Under the pieces are notes generated by a model that was not told the DNA's origin, did no database searches, and saw only the letters and a list, made by a program, of their open reading frames with translations. From positions 1 to 44,635 of the forward strand of contig JANWIF010000072.1 in NCBI GenBank assembly GCA_025450035.1: a DNA stretch of 44,635 nt. Reading direction: 5' to 3'. Position 1 is the stretch's first letter. Each line of letters starts with the position of its first letter. Source of the DNA: Gemmatimonadaceae bacterium. Lineage in GTDB: Bacteria; Gemmatimonadota; Gemmatimonadetes; Gemmatimonadales; Gemmatimonadaceae. Of the stretch, positions 10,438 to 21,131 are shown piece after piece. Made by a program: the position numbers and the translations under genes.

Positions 10438-11823
10438 CTAACAGCCGCAGCCGAATCGCAGTTTGTCGGGATCGGTGGGTGGCGCCGTGGGGTAGTCACC
10501 GGAGAAGCAGGCGTGGCAGAAGCCGCCCGGTCCGCCCGGTACGGCAGCCAGCATCCCGTCGAGCGACAGGTACCCGAGCGAATCGACATCGATGTGCCGC
10601 GCGATTTCGTCCACCGACAGATTCGCGGCAATGAGCTCCTCGCGCGATGGCGTGTCGATGCCGTAATAGCACGGACCAGTGACGGGCGGCGACGCGATGC
10701 GCATGTGCACCTCGCGCGCGCCGGCCGCGCGGATCAACGACACCAAGCCGCGCGTGGTCGTCCCTCGCACGATGGAATCGTCGATCATGACCACGCTCTT
10801 GCCGTCCAGCACCTCGCGCACGGGGTTGTACTTGACCTTTACCTTGAGGCTGCGGCCTTGCGCCGACGGCTGAATGAACGTGCGCCCAACGTAGTGATTC
10901 CGGATGAGCGCGTGCTCGAGCGGCAGGCCGGTCTGCTCGGCGTACCCGAGCGCGGCCGCGTTCGCCGAGTCGGGAACGCCGAACACCAGGTCGGCGCCGG
11001 GGGCGGGGGACTCCTTTCCGAGTTGGCGGCCGAGTGCGCGACGCGCGCGATCCACGGAGCCGCCATCGAAGATGCGGCTGTCGGGGCGGGCGAAATAGAC
11101 GTACTCGAACACGCAGCGCCGTAATTCCAACGGCGCGAGCGCCTGTCGGCTGCGCATCCCATCGGCGTCCACGATCACGATCTCGCCCGGCCGCACATCG
11201 CGCACGTGCGAGGCGCCGACGATGTCGAGCGCGCACGTTTCCGATGCGAACACCATGGCTTCGCCCAACCGACCGATGGCTAACGGGCGCCAGCCGCGCG
11301 GATCACGCGCGGCCATGAGTGTGCCGCCACTGGCCACGACCAGCGAATACGCGCCTTCGACGCCCTGCAGCGCGTCGGCCAGCTGATCCTCCGGGCGCGC
11401 GGCTTTGGACCGCGCCATCCGGTGCACCAGCACCTCGGAATCCATGGTCGACGTGAAGATCGACCCCTCGTTCTCGAGTTCGCGCCGCAGCTCGCTGGCA
11501 TTCACGATGTTGCCGTTGTGCGCCAGGGTGATGTAACCGCCGCGGAAGCGGACCAGCACCGGCTGCGCGTTGTCGATGGATGAGGACCCGGCGGTGCTGT
11601 AGCGCGTGTGCCCGATGGCCAGCGTGCCGTCGAGCTCGCCTAACGCGCCCGAGGCGAGTCCCTCGGATACGAGCCCCATGCTGCGGTGCGCCCGAGCGAC
11701 GCCGTCGTCGTCCACGGCGACGATCCCCGCAGATTCCTGACCGCGGTGCTGCAACGAATACAGGCCAAGGTGCACGAGTTCCGCCGCATCAGGAGCACCG
11801 TACACACCAAATATTCCACACAT
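10438..11823 (-). CDS. purF: Amidophosphoribosyltransferase
   Basis: First committed step of purine synthesis: PRPP plus glutamine to phosphoribosylamine. The start is fixed by MCGIFGVYG, with the N-terminal nucleophile Cys2 exposed after Met removal and no propeptide. The frame is open 67 codons further upstream, but that stretch overlaps purL and is not family-like. The glutaminase domain includes LQHRGQESAGI and LAHNGNI. The phosphoribosyltransferase domain has the PRPP loop VVMIDDSIVRGTT. 461 residues with a Cys-containing C-terminus (FGCGC). The ATG lies 4 bp after the purL stop. Confidence 0.96.
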   Translation of the reverse strand: MCGIFGVYGAPDAAELVHLGLYSLQHRGQESAGIVAVDDDGVARAHRSMGLVSEGLASGALGELDGTLAIGHTRYSTAGSSSIDNAQPVLVRFRGGYITLAHNGNIVNASELRRELENEGSIFTSTMDSEVLVHRMARSKAARPEDQLADALQGVEGAYSLVVASGGTLMAARDPRGWRPLAIGRLGEAMVFASETCALDIVGASHVRDVRPGEIVIVDADGMRSRQALAPLELRRCVFEYVYFARPDSRIFDGGSVDRARRALGRQLGKESPAPGADLVFGVPDSANAAALGYAEQTGLPLEHALIRNHYVGRTFIQPSAQGRSLKVKVKYNPVREVLDGKSVVMIDDSIVRGTTTRGLVSLIRAAGAREVHMRIASPPVTGPCYYGIDTPSREELIAANLSVDEIARHIDVDSLGYLSLDGMLAAVPGGPGGFCHACFSGDYPTAPPTDPDKLRFGCGC

Positions 11824-11827
11824 GGAT

Positions 11828-14179
11828 CTATGACGCCGCCGGTTGAGGATGTTGCTCCAAGATGGCTGCCTCTGCCGTCGCGCGCGCCATGAGGCGGGGA
11901 ATCGCTTCATGATACGCGCGGGCCAAGCGTTCCAGCGGGGCCGCGAACGTGCGGCCGCCCACTGTAATCGCAAGATCGGGCAACGCTGCGCGCACGGTAC
12001 CGATGCGCCGCGCCGGAACGACATGCGCTCCCGCTATCGCGATCACGCGCGCCGCATCGACGGTACTGACGATCACCCGCCCCTGCGCCTCACCGAACAG
12101 CAGGGCGCGCAGCGGCAGCGCACGCCACGCCGACAGGTCGATCTCCGCGCCTAACGCGCGGTCGGCGTCGCCGATCGCGCACTCGGCTAACGCAACGGCA
12201 ATGCCACCGTCGCTGCAGTCGTGCGCCGAACGCACGGCGCCCGATCGAATGGCCTCGAGCAGTGCGTCGATCAGCGCCCGCTCGCGTGTCAGATCGCACA
12301 CCGGAGGCGCACCGGCCACCACGCCGTGCACGCGGGCCAAGTACTCGCTGCCGCCAATCTCCGGCGTCGGGTCGCCCAATAGCACGATCGCATCGCCGTC
12401 GACGGTGAAACCCGAGCGCGTCACGTGCGCCATCGACTCGACCACGCCGATCATCCCGATCACCGGCGTGGGATAGACCGCGCCGCCCGGACTCTCGTTG
12501 TACAGTGACACGTTGCCGCCAGTGACCGGTGTGCCTAACGCACGGCACGCCTCCCCAATGCCCACCACCGCTTCGCGGAACTGGAAGAACACCTCGGGAC
12601 GGCGCGGATTGCCGAAGTTCAAGCAGTTGGTGATGGCCATCGGCCGCCCGCCCACGCAGGCCACGTTGCGGGCCGCCTCGGCCACCGCCACCCGCCCGCC
12701 CATCCGGGGATCCAGATACACGTAGCGGCCGTTGCCGTCCGTCTTCATGGCGATCGCCCTGTTCGTTCCACGCAGCCTGATCACCGCTGCATCGCCCTGT
12801 CCCGGCCCAACCACCGTGCCCGTGCGTACGGTCGGATCGTACTGCCGGTAGACCCATTGCTTGCTCGCGATCGTCGGCGACGACAGCAACGTCTCCAGCG
12901 TCCACACCGGATCGCCCTCCTCCGCGCGCTCGGCGATCGCATCCACGTCGCGGGCGCGCAGCGCCCGAATGGCGGCGCTCTCCTCGGCCGCCGGATGGTA
13001 CACCGGGCAGTCAGTAACCAACCGGGAGCCGGGGAACTCCGCCACCACGCGCGCCCCGTCGGTGACACGATACACCGGCTCGGCAATCACTTCGCCGATC
13101 ACTTCCGCCGCGAGGTCCCACTTGCCGAGAATCTCCCGCACCGCCTCCTCGTGCCCGCGCTTGGCCACCACCAGCATTCGCTCCTGCGACTCGCTCAGCA
13201 GGATCTCGTACGGCGTCATCCCCTCTTCGCGCACCGGCACCCGCGACACATCGATCGTCACGCCCACATCGCCGCGCGCGGCCATCTCGGCGGACGATGA
13301 CGTTATGCCAGCGGCGCCCATGTCCTGAATGGCCACGATGTGGCCGCTCCCGATGAGCTCCAGGCTCGCCTCGAGGAGCAGCTTCTCGGTGAACGGATCG
13401 CCCACCTGCACCCGCGGACGCTTGGCGTCGCTGGTTGCGGAGAGATCCTCGGACGCGAAAGACGCGCCGTGAATGCCGTCGCGCCCGGTGCGCGCGCCAA
13501 CGGCCATGATCGGATTCCCGACCCCTTCCGCCCTCGCACGAATGAGATCCTGCTCGCGCAGCAGCCCCACACACATGGCGTTCACGAGAGGATTCCCCTC
13601 GTATGCGGGGTCGAACACCACCTCGCCGGCCACCGTCGGAATGCCGACGCAGTTTCCGTAGTCGCCGATCCCCTTCACGACGCCGCCGAACAGGTAACGC
13701 TGCCGTGGCGACTCCAACGGACCGAAGCGCAGCGAATCGAGCAGCGCAATGGGACGCGCACCCATGGTGAACACGTCGCGCAAGATCCCGCCCGCGCCCG
13801 TAGCCGCGCCCTGATACGGCTCCACTGCCGACGGATGATTGTGCGACTCGATCTTGAACGCCACCGCAAGCCCATCACCAATGGCGATGACGCCGGCGTT
13901 CTCCCCCGGGCCCTGCAACACGTACGGCGCGTCCGTGGGCAGCGTCTTGAGCACCGGTCGCGAATGCTTGTACGAGCAATGCTCGCTCCACAACGCGCTC
14001 ACGATGCCCAACTCCGTAAACGTGGGCTCGCGACCCAGCATGGCGAGCAGGCGTGCGTACTCCTCGTCGGTGAGGCCGTGCTCCGCTACCAGCGCCCGCG
14101 TGATCGGCGGATCGCCGGGGCGCGGTTGCACCGTGCCCGGCGTGGGAATCACGCGGGCGGCGAGGCGCACGTCGGTCAT
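11828..14179 (-). CDS. purL: Phosphoribosylformylglycinamidine synthase subunit PurL (small type)
   Basis: ATP-dependent FGAM synthase, fourth step of purine synthesis. The 783 residues are the small PurL that works with separate PurQ and PurS, both encoded immediately upstream. Typical segments are [66 protein letters not shown] and the repeated AIRM-type half with NCLNFGNP and [12 protein letters not shown]. Its ATG overlaps the purQ stop by 4 nt. Confidence 0.97.
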   Translation of the reverse strand: MTDVRLAARVIPTPGTVQPRPGDPPITRALVAEHGLTDEEYARLLAMLGREPTFTELGIVSALWSEHCSYKHSRPVLKTLPTDAPYVLQGPGENAGVIAIGDGLAVAFKIESHNHPSAVEPYQGAATGAGGILRDVFTMGARPIALLDSLRFGPLESPRQRYLFGGVVKGIGDYGNCVGIPTVAGEVVFDPAYEGNPLVNAMCVGLLREQDLIRARAEGVGNPIMAVGARTGRDGIHGASFASEDLSATSDAKRPRVQVGDPFTEKLLLEASLELIGSGHIVAIQDMGAAGITSSSAEMAARGDVGVTIDVSRVPVREEGMTPYEILLSESQERMLVVAKRGHEEAVREILGKWDLAAEVIGEVIAEPVYRVTDGARVVAEFPGSRLVTDCPVYHPAAEESAAIRALRARDVDAIAERAEEGDPVWTLETLLSSPTIASKQWVYRQYDPTVRTGTVVGPGQGDAAVIRLRGTNRAIAMKTDGNGRYVYLDPRMGGRVAVAEAARNVACVGGRPMAITNCLNFGNPRRPEVFFQFREAVVGIGEACRALGTPVTGGNVSLYNESPGGAVYPTPVIGMIGVVESMAHVTRSGFTVDGDAIVLLGDPTPEIGGSEYLARVHGVVAGAPPVCDLTRERALIDALLEAIRSGAVRSAHDCSDGGIAVALAECAIGDADRALGAEIDLSAWRALPLRALLFGEAQGRVIVSTVDAARVIAIAGAHVVPARRIGTVRAALPDLAITVGGRTFAAPLERLARAYHEAIPRLMARATAEAAILEQHPQPAAS

Positions 14180-14868
14180 GCGGACACCTGGGCCATCATC
14201 GATTGAAATATACCCAACCCGTCGCGCGAACCGAGGACCAGTTCGACCGCTCGCTCCGGATGCGGCATCATCCCCATGACGTTGCCTTCCGCGCTCACGA
14301 TGCCCGCAATCGCACGCTGCGAACCATTGGGGTTGGATTCCGCATCCAATTGGCCCGCGGCGTTCACGTAGCGCAGCACCACCCGGCCTTCGCTCTCCAG
14401 CCGCTCCAACGTCTCCGGGTCAGCCGTAAACCGTCCTTCGCCATGGGCGATCGGCACGCGGAGCAGCTGCCCCGGGGCATACCGGTTGGTGAACAGGGTA
14501 TCGGCGTTCTCGACGCGCAGAATCACCTGCTGCGACAAGAACGTGAGGCCCGCATTGCGGAGCAGCGCCCCCGGGAGCAATCCGGCCTCGCAGGCGATCT
14601 GAAATCCATTGCACACCGCCAGCACCGGTCCGCCGCGCCGTGCGTGAGTCGCCACTTCCTGCATGATGGGACTGAATCGGGCGATAGCGCCCGCGCGCAG
14701 ATAATCGCCATAGCTGAAGCCGCCGGGCAGGATCACCACGTCGGCGTTCTGCAGCTCGTGCGACTTGTGCCACAGGTATACCGCCTCGGCGCCGAGTACG
14801 TCCTTCACGGCACGAAACGCGTCGTAGTCGCAGTTGGAGCCCGGGAAGGTGACGATACCGAACTTCAC
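14176..14868 (-). CDS. purQ: Phosphoribosylformylglycinamidine synthase subunit PurQ (glutaminase)
   Basis: Class I glutamine amidotransferase that feeds ammonia to PurL. It starts [14 protein letters not shown], has the nucleophile Cys in [19 protein letters not shown], and the His/Glu pair in [12 protein letters not shown]. 230 residues, standard. I set the start at GTG 14868, which gives a 4-nt GTGA overlap with purS. The frame is open further upstream through purS, but the family begins at this point. Confidence 0.96.
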   Translation of the reverse strand: MKFGIVTFPGSNCDYDAFRAVKDVLGAEAVYLWHKSHELQNADVVILPGGFSYGDYLRAGAIARFSPIMQEVATHARRGGPVLAVCNGFQIACEAGLLPGALLRNAGLTFLSQQVILRVENADTLFTNRYAPGQLLRVPIAHGEGRFTADPETLERLESEGRVVLRYVNAAGQLDAESNPNGSQRAIAGIVSAEGNVMGMMPHPERAVELVLGSRDGLGIFQSMMAQVSA

Positions 14869-15125
14869 GGGAGGGTCTCCACGCCGGCGATCTCGTAATC
14901 CTCGGTGACCGGATTCGCGAGCAAGCGGTCGCACATTTCGCGCACTGCCGCGCCCGCGGCCTCGGGTGACACTGCGCTGACGTCCAATACCACGTGGCGG
15001 CCAATGCGCGCATCGGCAACGCCGCGAAAGCCCAGGGTGTGCAGCGCATCCGCCACGGCCTTGCCTTGCGGATCGAGAATGCCTTGGCGCGGCACGATGT
15101 GTACCGAGACGCGGAACCGGCTCAT
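14865..15125 (-). CDS. purS: Phosphoribosylformylglycinamidine synthase subunit PurS
   Basis: A small 86-residue subunit that bridges PurL and PurQ. It begins FRVSVHIVPRQGILDPQGKAV and contains GFRGVADARIGRHVVLDV, as in the PurS family. The ATG overlaps the pssA stop by 4 nt and its stop overlaps the purQ start by 4 nt. The order purS-purQ-purL is the usual one for the multi-subunit enzyme. Confidence 0.95.
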   Translation of the reverse strand: MSRFRVSVHIVPRQGILDPQGKAVADALHTLGFRGVADARIGRHVVLDVSAVSPEAAGAAVREMCDRLLANPVTEDYEIAGVETLP

Positions 15126-16030
15126 GCATCGTCCTCGTCGGACTCGCGGGTGAAGGGCCCGTGGGCCCCGCCTAACGGAGAGCCGCCGCGGGGGCGGCGC
15201 CGCTCTCGATGGGGATGCTCGGCCAGCTCCGTCTGCCGCTCCGCGAAATCATCATCGGCATCGTCGTCGAGCAGCGGATCGGCGCTCGGCAGCCGGTCCA
15301 TCAGGCCGAGCAGGAACGTCTTCAGCAGGCCATACCCGACGTACAACACAAGAACGGGGAAGGCATAGCGCCGGTGGTCGATCACCACCAGGCCGACGGC
15401 AATCAGGAACGCGAGACTCGCGACGATGCTGGATGGCTTCCGGAAGTTGATGTTCGGCGGCGCGGGATACAGCACGTGGCTGATCATGAGGAAGCTCAGC
15501 ACCAGCATCACCGCCGGCAGCACGGTGTGCCATGGCCAGCCGCTGACCATCGTCTCCGTGTACAGGCTCGTTTGGCTGAACCAGTAATAGGTGGCGAGCG
15601 TAATCCCGGCAGCCGGGCTGGGGAGGCCGTGGAACTGTGTCTTGGCGCGTCCGCCCTGCTCGATGTTGAACCGCGCCAGCCGCATGACGGCACAGGCGAT
15701 GTAGATGAAGCAGATCAACCACGCCAGGTTGTCGCGATTCAGCACCGCGAAGTACATGATGAACGCCGGCGCGACGCCGAAGCTGATGGCGTCGACGAGC
15801 GAGTCGAGCTCGACGCCGAACCTGCTGCCGGTCCGGGTCATCCGCGCAATGCGGCCATCCATGGCATCGGCCACGCCGCCCAGGACCACGCACCACCCCG
15901 CCCACTCGAAGTCGCCGCGGCTGGCGGAGACGATGGCGAATACGCCGAAGAACAGGTTGCCGAGCGTGAACCCGTTCGGCAGAAGCACCACGGCGCGGCG
16001 CATGTCGGGGCGGGGAATCGCGGGCCTCAT
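15122..16030 (-). CDS. pssA: CDP-diacylglycerol-serine O-phosphatidyltransferase
   Basis: Integral membrane enzyme making phosphatidylserine. It carries the CDP-alcohol phosphotransferase signature: the DG-AR pair in DAMDGRIARMTRTGSRFG, followed by ELDSLVDAISFG. Several hydrophobic segments run through residues 10-240 (for example NGFTLGNLFFGVFAIVSA). The last 55 or so residues are acidic and then Arg-rich, probably cytosolic and disordered. 302 residues. It follows psd with a 4-nt overlap, so the two steps to phosphatidylethanolamine are encoded together inside a pur cluster. Confidence 0.93.
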   Translation of the reverse strand: MRPAIPRPDMRRAVVLLPNGFTLGNLFFGVFAIVSASRGDFEWAGWCVVLGGVADAMDGRIARMTRTGSRFGVELDSLVDAISFGVAPAFIMYFAVLNRDNLAWLICFIYIACAVMRLARFNIEQGGRAKTQFHGLPSPAAGITLATYYWFSQTSLYTETMVSGWPWHTVLPAVMLVLSFLMISHVLYPAPPNINFRKPSSIVASLAFLIAVGLVVIDHRRYAFPVLVLYVGYGLLKTFLLGLMDRLPSADPLLDDDADDDFAERQTELAEHPHRERRRPRGGSPLGGAHGPFTRESDEDDA

Positions 16031-16677
16031 TCCGGCAGCTCCGCCAGCACCGTGGTGCCCGCCACCGGCCGCTGTCCCACGCGCGCGATGATTGTTGCGT
16101 TAGGCGGCACGAACACATCCACGCGCGATCCGAAGCGAATGATCCCCATGCGGTCGCCCTGGACGGCCGGCGCGCCGAGCCGGGCGTACGTGACGATGCG
16201 CCGCGCGATCAACCCCGCGATCTGCCGCACCAGCACACGCTGGCCGCCCCGCTCGATGCCCACCGACATCTGCTCATTGTCCAGGCTGGCCTTTTCGGCG
16301 GCGGCGTTGAAAAACGTGCCGGGGTTGTACTTCTCATATGCCACCGCGCCGCCGACCGGATAGCGATTCACGTGCACATTGAAGATGTTCATGAAGATCG
16401 AGATGCGTATCGCTCGCCCGTGCACGAAGTCCGGTTCCTCCACTGGCGTGATCATCACGATGCGCCCGTCCGCGGGAGCGATCACCAGATGATCGCCGCG
16501 CGGACCGACGCGCTCGGGGTCGCGGAAAAAATACGCGATCCAGAGCGCCACGATGAGCACCAGCACCGCCGTCACCCAGAGCGGCCACGACCGCAGCGTG
16601 AGGGCCAACACGATCACGACCACGACCGCGGCGGCGCCACCGAGGATGAACACGGTGCCTTCCCGCGCGAAGTTCAC
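16027..16677 (-). CDS. psd: Phosphatidylserine decarboxylase (short, archaeal-type/PsdA-like)
   Basis: Pyruvoyl enzyme converting phosphatidylserine to phosphatidylethanolamine. 216 residues, the short form. Two hydrophobic helices at about residues 8-50 are followed by the FFRDPER, APADGRI and [16 protein letters not shown] motifs. [12 protein letters not shown] near the C-terminus is the GS site where the serine would become the pyruvoyl group after self-cleavage. The start is GTG 16677, overlapping the purC stop by 4 nt. The frame is open upstream, but that sequence is antisense-like and Arg-rich. The product feeds membrane lipid synthesis together with PssA. Confidence 0.93.
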   Translation of the reverse strand: MNFAREGTVFILGGAAAVVVVIVLALTLRSWPLWVTAVLVLIVALWIAYFFRDPERVGPRGDHLVIAPADGRIVMITPVEEPDFVHGRAIRISIFMNIFNVHVNRYPVGGAVAYEKYNPGTFFNAAAEKASLDNEQMSVGIERGGQRVLVRQIAGLIARRIVTYARLGAPAVQGDRMGIIRFGSRVDVFVPPNATIIARVGQRPVAGTTVLAELPE

Positions 16678-17600
16678 TGGAGCTCCGCCACGTCCGCGGC
16701 GTGGCCCGTGAGCCGGCGAAAGGCGTCGAGGTAGCGTGCGCTCGTCGCACGTACGACATCCTCGGGAAGGGGAGGCGGAGGCGCATCGCCGTTCCAACGA
16801 CGCGCGCGGCGCTCGCCCTCGAGATAGTCGCGTAGCGGCTGCTTGTCGAAGCTGGGCTGGGGACCACCCGGCCGGTACGCATCAGCCGGCCAGAAGCGCG
16901 AGCTATCAGGAGTGAGCAGTTCGTCGATCAGCGTGATGGCACCCGTGACGTCGCGCCCGAATTCCAATTTTGTGTCGGCCAAAATTATGCCCCGGCCCTC
17001 GGCGATCGCGCAGCCGCGGGCGTACACGGCGCGCGTCAAGCGCTCGAGCTCCGCCGCAGCCCCACTGCCTACGATCTGGCGCATCCGCGCGATAGTGATG
17101 TTTTCGTCGTGCCCCGTCTCCGCTTTCGTGGCGGGGCTGAAGATTGGCTCCGGAAGCCGGTCGCTTTCGCGCAATCCGTTGGGCAACGGCTCGCCGGCGA
17201 GCGTGCCCGATGCAGCGTACTCTTTCCACGCCGAGCCCGAAATATAGCCCCGAATCACGCACTCGATCGGGAAGACGGTGGCGCGACGGCAAAGCATCGC
17301 TCGCCCCGCGATTGCGGCACGAGATGGTTCGAGCGCCGGCACGTGCTCTATGATCGCATCGACCTGCGCGGCAATCACGTGGTTCGCCACGATATCGCGC
17401 GTCTGCGCGAACCACCATGCGCTGAGTTGCGTGAGCACCGCGCCCTTGAATGGAACTGCCTCGCGCATCACCACGTCGAACGCGCTCACGCGATCCGTTG
17501 CGACGAGTAACAGGCGGTCCGCATCCACGGCGTAGATGTCGCGCACTTTGCCGCGTCCCAGCAGCGGGAGCGGAATATCGCTCGTCACCATGATCGTCAT
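16674..17600 (-). CDS. purC: Phosphoribosylaminoimidazole-succinocarboxamide synthase (SAICAR synthetase)
   Basis: Joins aspartate to CAIR in purine synthesis. 308 residues, the longer yeast/bacterial form. Motifs: [43 protein letters not shown], and [15 protein letters not shown] 17600 gives an ATGA overlap with purB; an internal ATG at 17588 is possible. Downstream its stop overlaps psd. Confidence 0.96.
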   Translation of the reverse strand: MTIMVTSDIPLPLLGRGKVRDIYAVDADRLLLVATDRVSAFDVVMREAVPFKGAVLTQLSAWWFAQTRDIVANHVIAAQVDAIIEHVPALEPSRAAIAGRAMLCRRATVFPIECVIRGYISGSAWKEYAASGTLAGEPLPNGLRESDRLPEPIFSPATKAETGHDENITIARMRQIVGSGAAAELERLTRAVYARGCAIAEGRGIILADTKLEFGRDVTGAITLIDELLTPDSSRFWPADAYRPGGPQPSFDKQPLRDYLEGERRARRWNGDAPPPPLPEDVVRATSARYLDAFRRLTGHAADVAELQ

Positions 17601-19036
17601 ACTCGAAGATCCTCCGCGTCGGGAGCGCCGGCTGGGGCCGCCGCCAAGATCGGATCCACCACCTCACGTAGGAACTCGTCGACCTGGCGCGGCGCACGCC
17701 CCACGTACCGCGCAGGATCAGACACTGCGCGAAGATCATCACTGGACAATCCGGACGATGGATCGGCGGCCAGGCGATCGAGCATGTCGTTGCGCTCGGC
17801 GCCGTCCTTCATGGCCTGTGCCGCAGCCAGGCTATGACCGCGGATGCGCTCGTGCGCTGCCTGTCGGTCGCCGCCTGCGCGCACGCTGGCCACGATCAAC
17901 TCTTCGGTCGCCATGAAGGGCAGCTCGTCCATCACCCGTCGTCGAATGCGCGCGGGGTGCACCTCGAGGCCGCCGGCAATGTTCGCCATCAGCAGCAGGA
18001 TGGCGTCGGTCGAGAGAAACGATTCGGGAATCACGAGGCGGCGATTGGCGCTGTCGTCGAGTGTCCGCTCGAAAAACTGCACGCTGTGCGTGTGATTGGC
18101 GTTCTCCTCGAGGGAGATGACAAATCGGGCGAGCGACGCGACGCGTTCGGAACGCATCGGATTGCGTTTGTAGGCCATGGCCGACGAGCCGATCTGCTCG
18201 CGCTCGAACGGCTCTTCGATCTCGCCGAACGATTGGAGCATGCGGATGTCGGCGGAGAATTTGGCCGCGCTGGCTGCAGTGCCCGAGACCACGCCCAGCA
18301 CCTGCGCGTCCAGTTTGCGCGTGTACGTTTGACCGGTCACCGGGAGCACGTGGTCGAAGCCTAACCGACGGACGACGAGCTGTTCGAGCCGGCGCACTTT
18401 CTCGTCATCGCCGTCGAACAGCGCGAGAAAGCTGGCCTGCGTGCCCGTGGTGCCCTTCACGCCGCGCAGCGGCAGCGTGGCGACGCGTCGATCCAGGTCG
18501 GCCAGATCGAGCACCAGGTCCTGCATCCAAAGCGTCGCCCGCTTGCCGACCGTGGTGAGTTGCGCCGGCTGCAGATGGGTGTACGACAGTGTAGGTTCAT
18601 CGCGCCACGTGCGCGCGAATGCCGACAGGGCACGCAGCACCGCGATGATCTTGACGCGCATCAGTTGCAGTCCGCGACGCATCAAGATGAGATCCGCGTT
18701 GTCGGTGACGAACGCGCTCGTTGCGCCCAGATGGATGAATGCGCGCGCCTGTGGTGCCGCGGCACCGAACGCGTGCACGTGCGCCATCACGTCGTGCCGG
18801 AACCGCCGCTCGAAGGCCGCGACCGCATCGAAGTCGATGTCATCCAGGTGCGCGCGCATCTGCGCCAACCCTTCGTCGGTGACCATCGTTGCGCCCAACT
18901 CGCGTTGCGCCTCGGCGAGCGCCAACCAGAGGCGCCTCCAGAGCGCGTACCGCTCGTGCGGTGACCACAGCTCGAGCATCGCGCGAGACGCGTAGCGCTC
19001 GGCGAGCGGGGACGCGTAGCGGGTTGCGTCGGTCAT
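17597..19036 (-). CDS. purB: Adenylosuccinate lyase
   Basis: Cleaves SAICAR and adenylosuccinate to release fumarate, acting in both de novo AICAR formation and AMP synthesis. 479 residues. The fumarase/aspartase superfamily signature is present as [14 protein letters not shown]; the Ser and Lys are the catalytic loop residues. Other family segments are [14 protein letters not shown] and [13 protein letters not shown]. It sits in the pur operon between the HtrA gene and purC with 4-nt overlaps on both sides. Confidence 0.96.
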   Translation of the reverse strand: MTDATRYASPLAERYASRAMLELWSPHERYALWRRLWLALAEAQRELGATMVTDEGLAQMRAHLDDIDFDAVAAFERRFRHDVMAHVHAFGAAAPQARAFIHLGATSAFVTDNADLILMRRGLQLMRVKIIAVLRALSAFARTWRDEPTLSYTHLQPAQLTTVGKRATLWMQDLVLDLADLDRRVATLPLRGVKGTTGTQASFLALFDGDDEKVRRLEQLVVRRLGFDHVLPVTGQTYTRKLDAQVLGVVSGTAASAAKFSADIRMLQSFGEIEEPFEREQIGSSAMAYKRNPMRSERVASLARFVISLEENANHTHSVQFFERTLDDSANRRLVIPESFLSTDAILLLMANIAGGLEVHPARIRRRVMDELPFMATEELIVASVRAGGDRQAAHERIRGHSLAAAQAMKDGAERNDMLDRLAADPSSGLSSDDLRAVSDPARYVGRAPRQVDEFLREVVDPILAAAPAGAPDAEDLRV

Positions 19037-20466
19037 CTCACCATGAAGTCCGTGGAGTAGATTTGCCCCCCGCGCTCGAAGTACATGTGTATCACGCCAT
19101 GTCCCGCAAACGCGTTGAGCGCCTTGGCGACATCCTGTGCATCGTCGATTGGCAGGCGGTTGATCTGCACGATCACGTCGCCCTTGGCGATGCCCAGATC
19201 GTCGGACACACGCGAGCTGACATCGTAGATCAACGCACCCCTTGCACTGCGAATGCCGCGCTCGGCGCGGATGGTGGGCGTCACGGTCACCAGCTCGAGT
19301 TCTTTGAGCACCTGGACCTTGGGCGCGCTCTCGTCGGGGAGTGTGGCGACTGTGACGGAGATCGGAAATGTGCGTTCGCCGCGCTTCACCACGAGCGGCA
19401 CCTTTTCGCCCACGCGTACGTCCAGTTTCTCGGCTTCCCAGTCGAATGGATTACGCAGCGGTCGATCGCCCGCCTTCACCAGTTGATCGCCGATCTCGAG
19501 CCCTGCCTGATCGGCCGGAGACCCGGGGACCACGGCCCGCACGATCACGCCGAACCGGAGCGCCTCGAGCGGATTCGAGGTCTGGGGCAGCTCGAGCTTG
19601 ATGCCTAACCACGGCTGCCGCACCACGCCGTGCAGCAACAGGTCCTCGACCACGCGCTTCACCCGATTGATCGGGATCGAGAATCCCAGTCCCACCGATC
19701 CGCCGGACGGCGAATAGATGGAACTGTTCATGCCGATCACTTCGCCTACCGCGTCCACCAGCGGGCCGCCCGAATTCCCCGGGTTGATTGCCGCGTCGGT
19801 CTGAATCATGTCCACGTACGTGGCATTCCCTTCGGCGCGCGCGACCAGGTTGCGTCCAGTCCCGCTGATCACGCCGGTGGTCACGCTTGGCTCTGAATTG
19901 CCGAGCAGAAAGCCGTAGGGATTGCCGATCGCGATCGCCCATTCGCCGATCAGCAAACCGTCCGAATCACCGAGTCGGGCCACGGGCCGGTTCCTCGCGT
20001 CGATGCGCAGCACCGCGATGTCGTTGGTTTCGTCCTTCCCCACCAGCCGCGCGTGATACGACGTGCCATCACGCAGCGCCACGGAGATGGTTTTCGCATC
20101 GTTGATCACGTGGGCATTGGTCACGATCACGCCGTCGGAACGCACGATGAATCCGGACCCGAGGCCCGGCATCGTGCGTTCGCCGCCTCCTCCGCCTCCG
20201 AAGAACGCATCGAATTGGTCCGCTGGGGTGCGTTCGACGATTTCGGTTTGCACGGTGACGACCGAGGGCGACACACTCGCGACCGCATCGGTGAGGATCG
20301 TGCGGCGTCGCGGATCGATCGAATCGGCCGGCCGTTGCGCGGCGCTGGCTTCCACAACGCCAATGCTGCCTAACTTGGACAGCATCGTCGGGCTGCCGTG
20401 ATGGGTCGACCCGTCGCAGCCAAGCGCCAACGCGACGGCCAGGATGCCGAGCGCGCGCCGCATCAT
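19033..20466 (-). CDS. HtrA/DegP-type serine protease, predicted lipoprotein
   Basis: Envelope quality-control protease of the trypsin-PDZ-PDZ type, 477 residues. The signal peptide ends in a lipobox (ALALGC, Cys17), suggesting attachment to a membrane on the outer face. The catalytic triad is visible: His119 in TNAHV, Asp149 in TNDIAVLR and Ser232 in NPGNSGGPL. A Gly-rich loop (89-95) lies where DegP proteins have the LA loop. Two PDZ domains follow at about 280-375 and 395-470. It is translationally coupled to the transaldolase-like gene and purB. Nothing visible shows stress control such as a sigma-E promoter. Confidence 0.93.
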   Translation of the reverse strand: MMRRALGILAVALALGCDGSTHHGSPTMLSKLGSIGVVEASAAQRPADSIDPRRRTILTDAVASVSPSVVTVQTEIVERTPADQFDAFFGGGGGGERTMPGLGSGFIVRSDGVIVTNAHVINDAKTISVALRDGTSYHARLVGKDETNDIAVLRIDARNRPVARLGDSDGLLIGEWAIAIGNPYGFLLGNSEPSVTTGVISGTGRNLVARAEGNATYVDMIQTDAAINPGNSGGPLVDAVGEVIGMNSSIYSPSGGSVGLGFSIPINRVKRVVEDLLLHGVVRQPWLGIKLELPQTSNPLEALRFGVIVRAVVPGSPADQAGLEIGDQLVKAGDRPLRNPFDWEAEKLDVRVGEKVPLVVKRGERTFPISVTVATLPDESAPKVQVLKELELVTVTPTIRAERGIRSARGALIYDVSSRVSDDLGIAKGDVIVQINRLPIDDAQDVAKALNAFAGHGVIHMYFERGGQIYSTDFMVR

Positions 20467-21131
20467 CCGTCCACGCGGGGCTTGGCCAGCCGCGCGCTCC
20501 AGTCGCGGAGGAACCGGTCGAGTCCGAGATCGGTGAGCGGGTGCACGAGCATGGCCCGCAACACGGCCGGCGGCACGGCCACCGCGTCGGCGCCTAACTT
20601 GACGACGTCGATCAGCCGGCGCGGGCTACGAATGGACGAGGCGAGAATCTCGCATTCGGGCGCGAAGCGATCGAAGATGCCGCGGATGTCGGACACCAGC
20701 TCGGCGCCGTCGACGCCCGAATCATCGAGCCGGCCGATGAACGGGCTGACGTATGCCGCGCCCGCCTTCGCGGCCAGCAGCGCCTGCGCCGGCGTGAACA
20801 CGAGTGTGACGTTGACACGCGCGCCGTCCGGCACGAGGCGCCGCGTGGCGATGAGTCCCTCTTCGATCATGGGAATTTCGATGACGATGTTGTCACCGAT
20901 GCGCGCGAGGTCCTTCGCCTCACGGTACATCCCATCGGCGTCGGTGGAGATGACCTCGACCGTCACCGGCCCGGGGACCAGGCGCGCGATCGCGGTGACG
21001 TGCTCGGTGGGGTCGGCGCCGTCGAGCGCCTGCGCGATGAGCGACGGGTTGGTGGTCACCCCGTCGATGAGGCCGGTATTGAGCGCCCACCGAATCTCAT
21101 CGAGCTGCGCCGTGTCGAGGAAAAGTCTCAT
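20463..21131 (-). CDS. Transaldolase/fructose-6-phosphate aldolase family protein with Glu at the Schiff-base position
   Basis: 222 residues, the size of the FSA/TalC subfamily. It keeps FLDTAQLDEIRWA, GVTTNPSLIA, the NVTLVFTPAQALLAAKAG strand and AYVSPFIGRLDD. The lysine that forms the Schiff base with substrate in this family (Lys85 of E. coli FsaA, in VVKVP) is replaced by Glu85 in NIVIEIPMIEEG. I read the codon as GAA. If the base calls are right, the protein cannot use the normal mechanism unless another lysine takes over. It may be a non-enzymatic or altered member. It lies between truA and htrA with 4-nt overlaps. Confidence 0.85.
   Translation of the reverse strand: MRLFLDTAQLDEIRWALNTGLIDGVTTNPSLIAQALDGADPTEHVTAIARLVPGPVTVEVISTDADGMYREAKDLARIGDNIVIEIPMIEEGLIATRRLVPDGARVNVTLVFTPAQALLAAKAGAAYVSPFIGRLDDSGVDGAELVSDIRGIFDRFAPECEILASSIRSPRRLIDVVKLGADAVAVPPAVLRAMLVHPLTDLGLDRFLRDWSARLAKPRVDG

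Noticed and set aside
11824-12024. N-terminal extension of purF by 67 codons
   Set aside because: PurF must begin with Met-Cys so that Cys2 is the free N-terminal nucleophile; the extension overlaps purL and is antisense-like.
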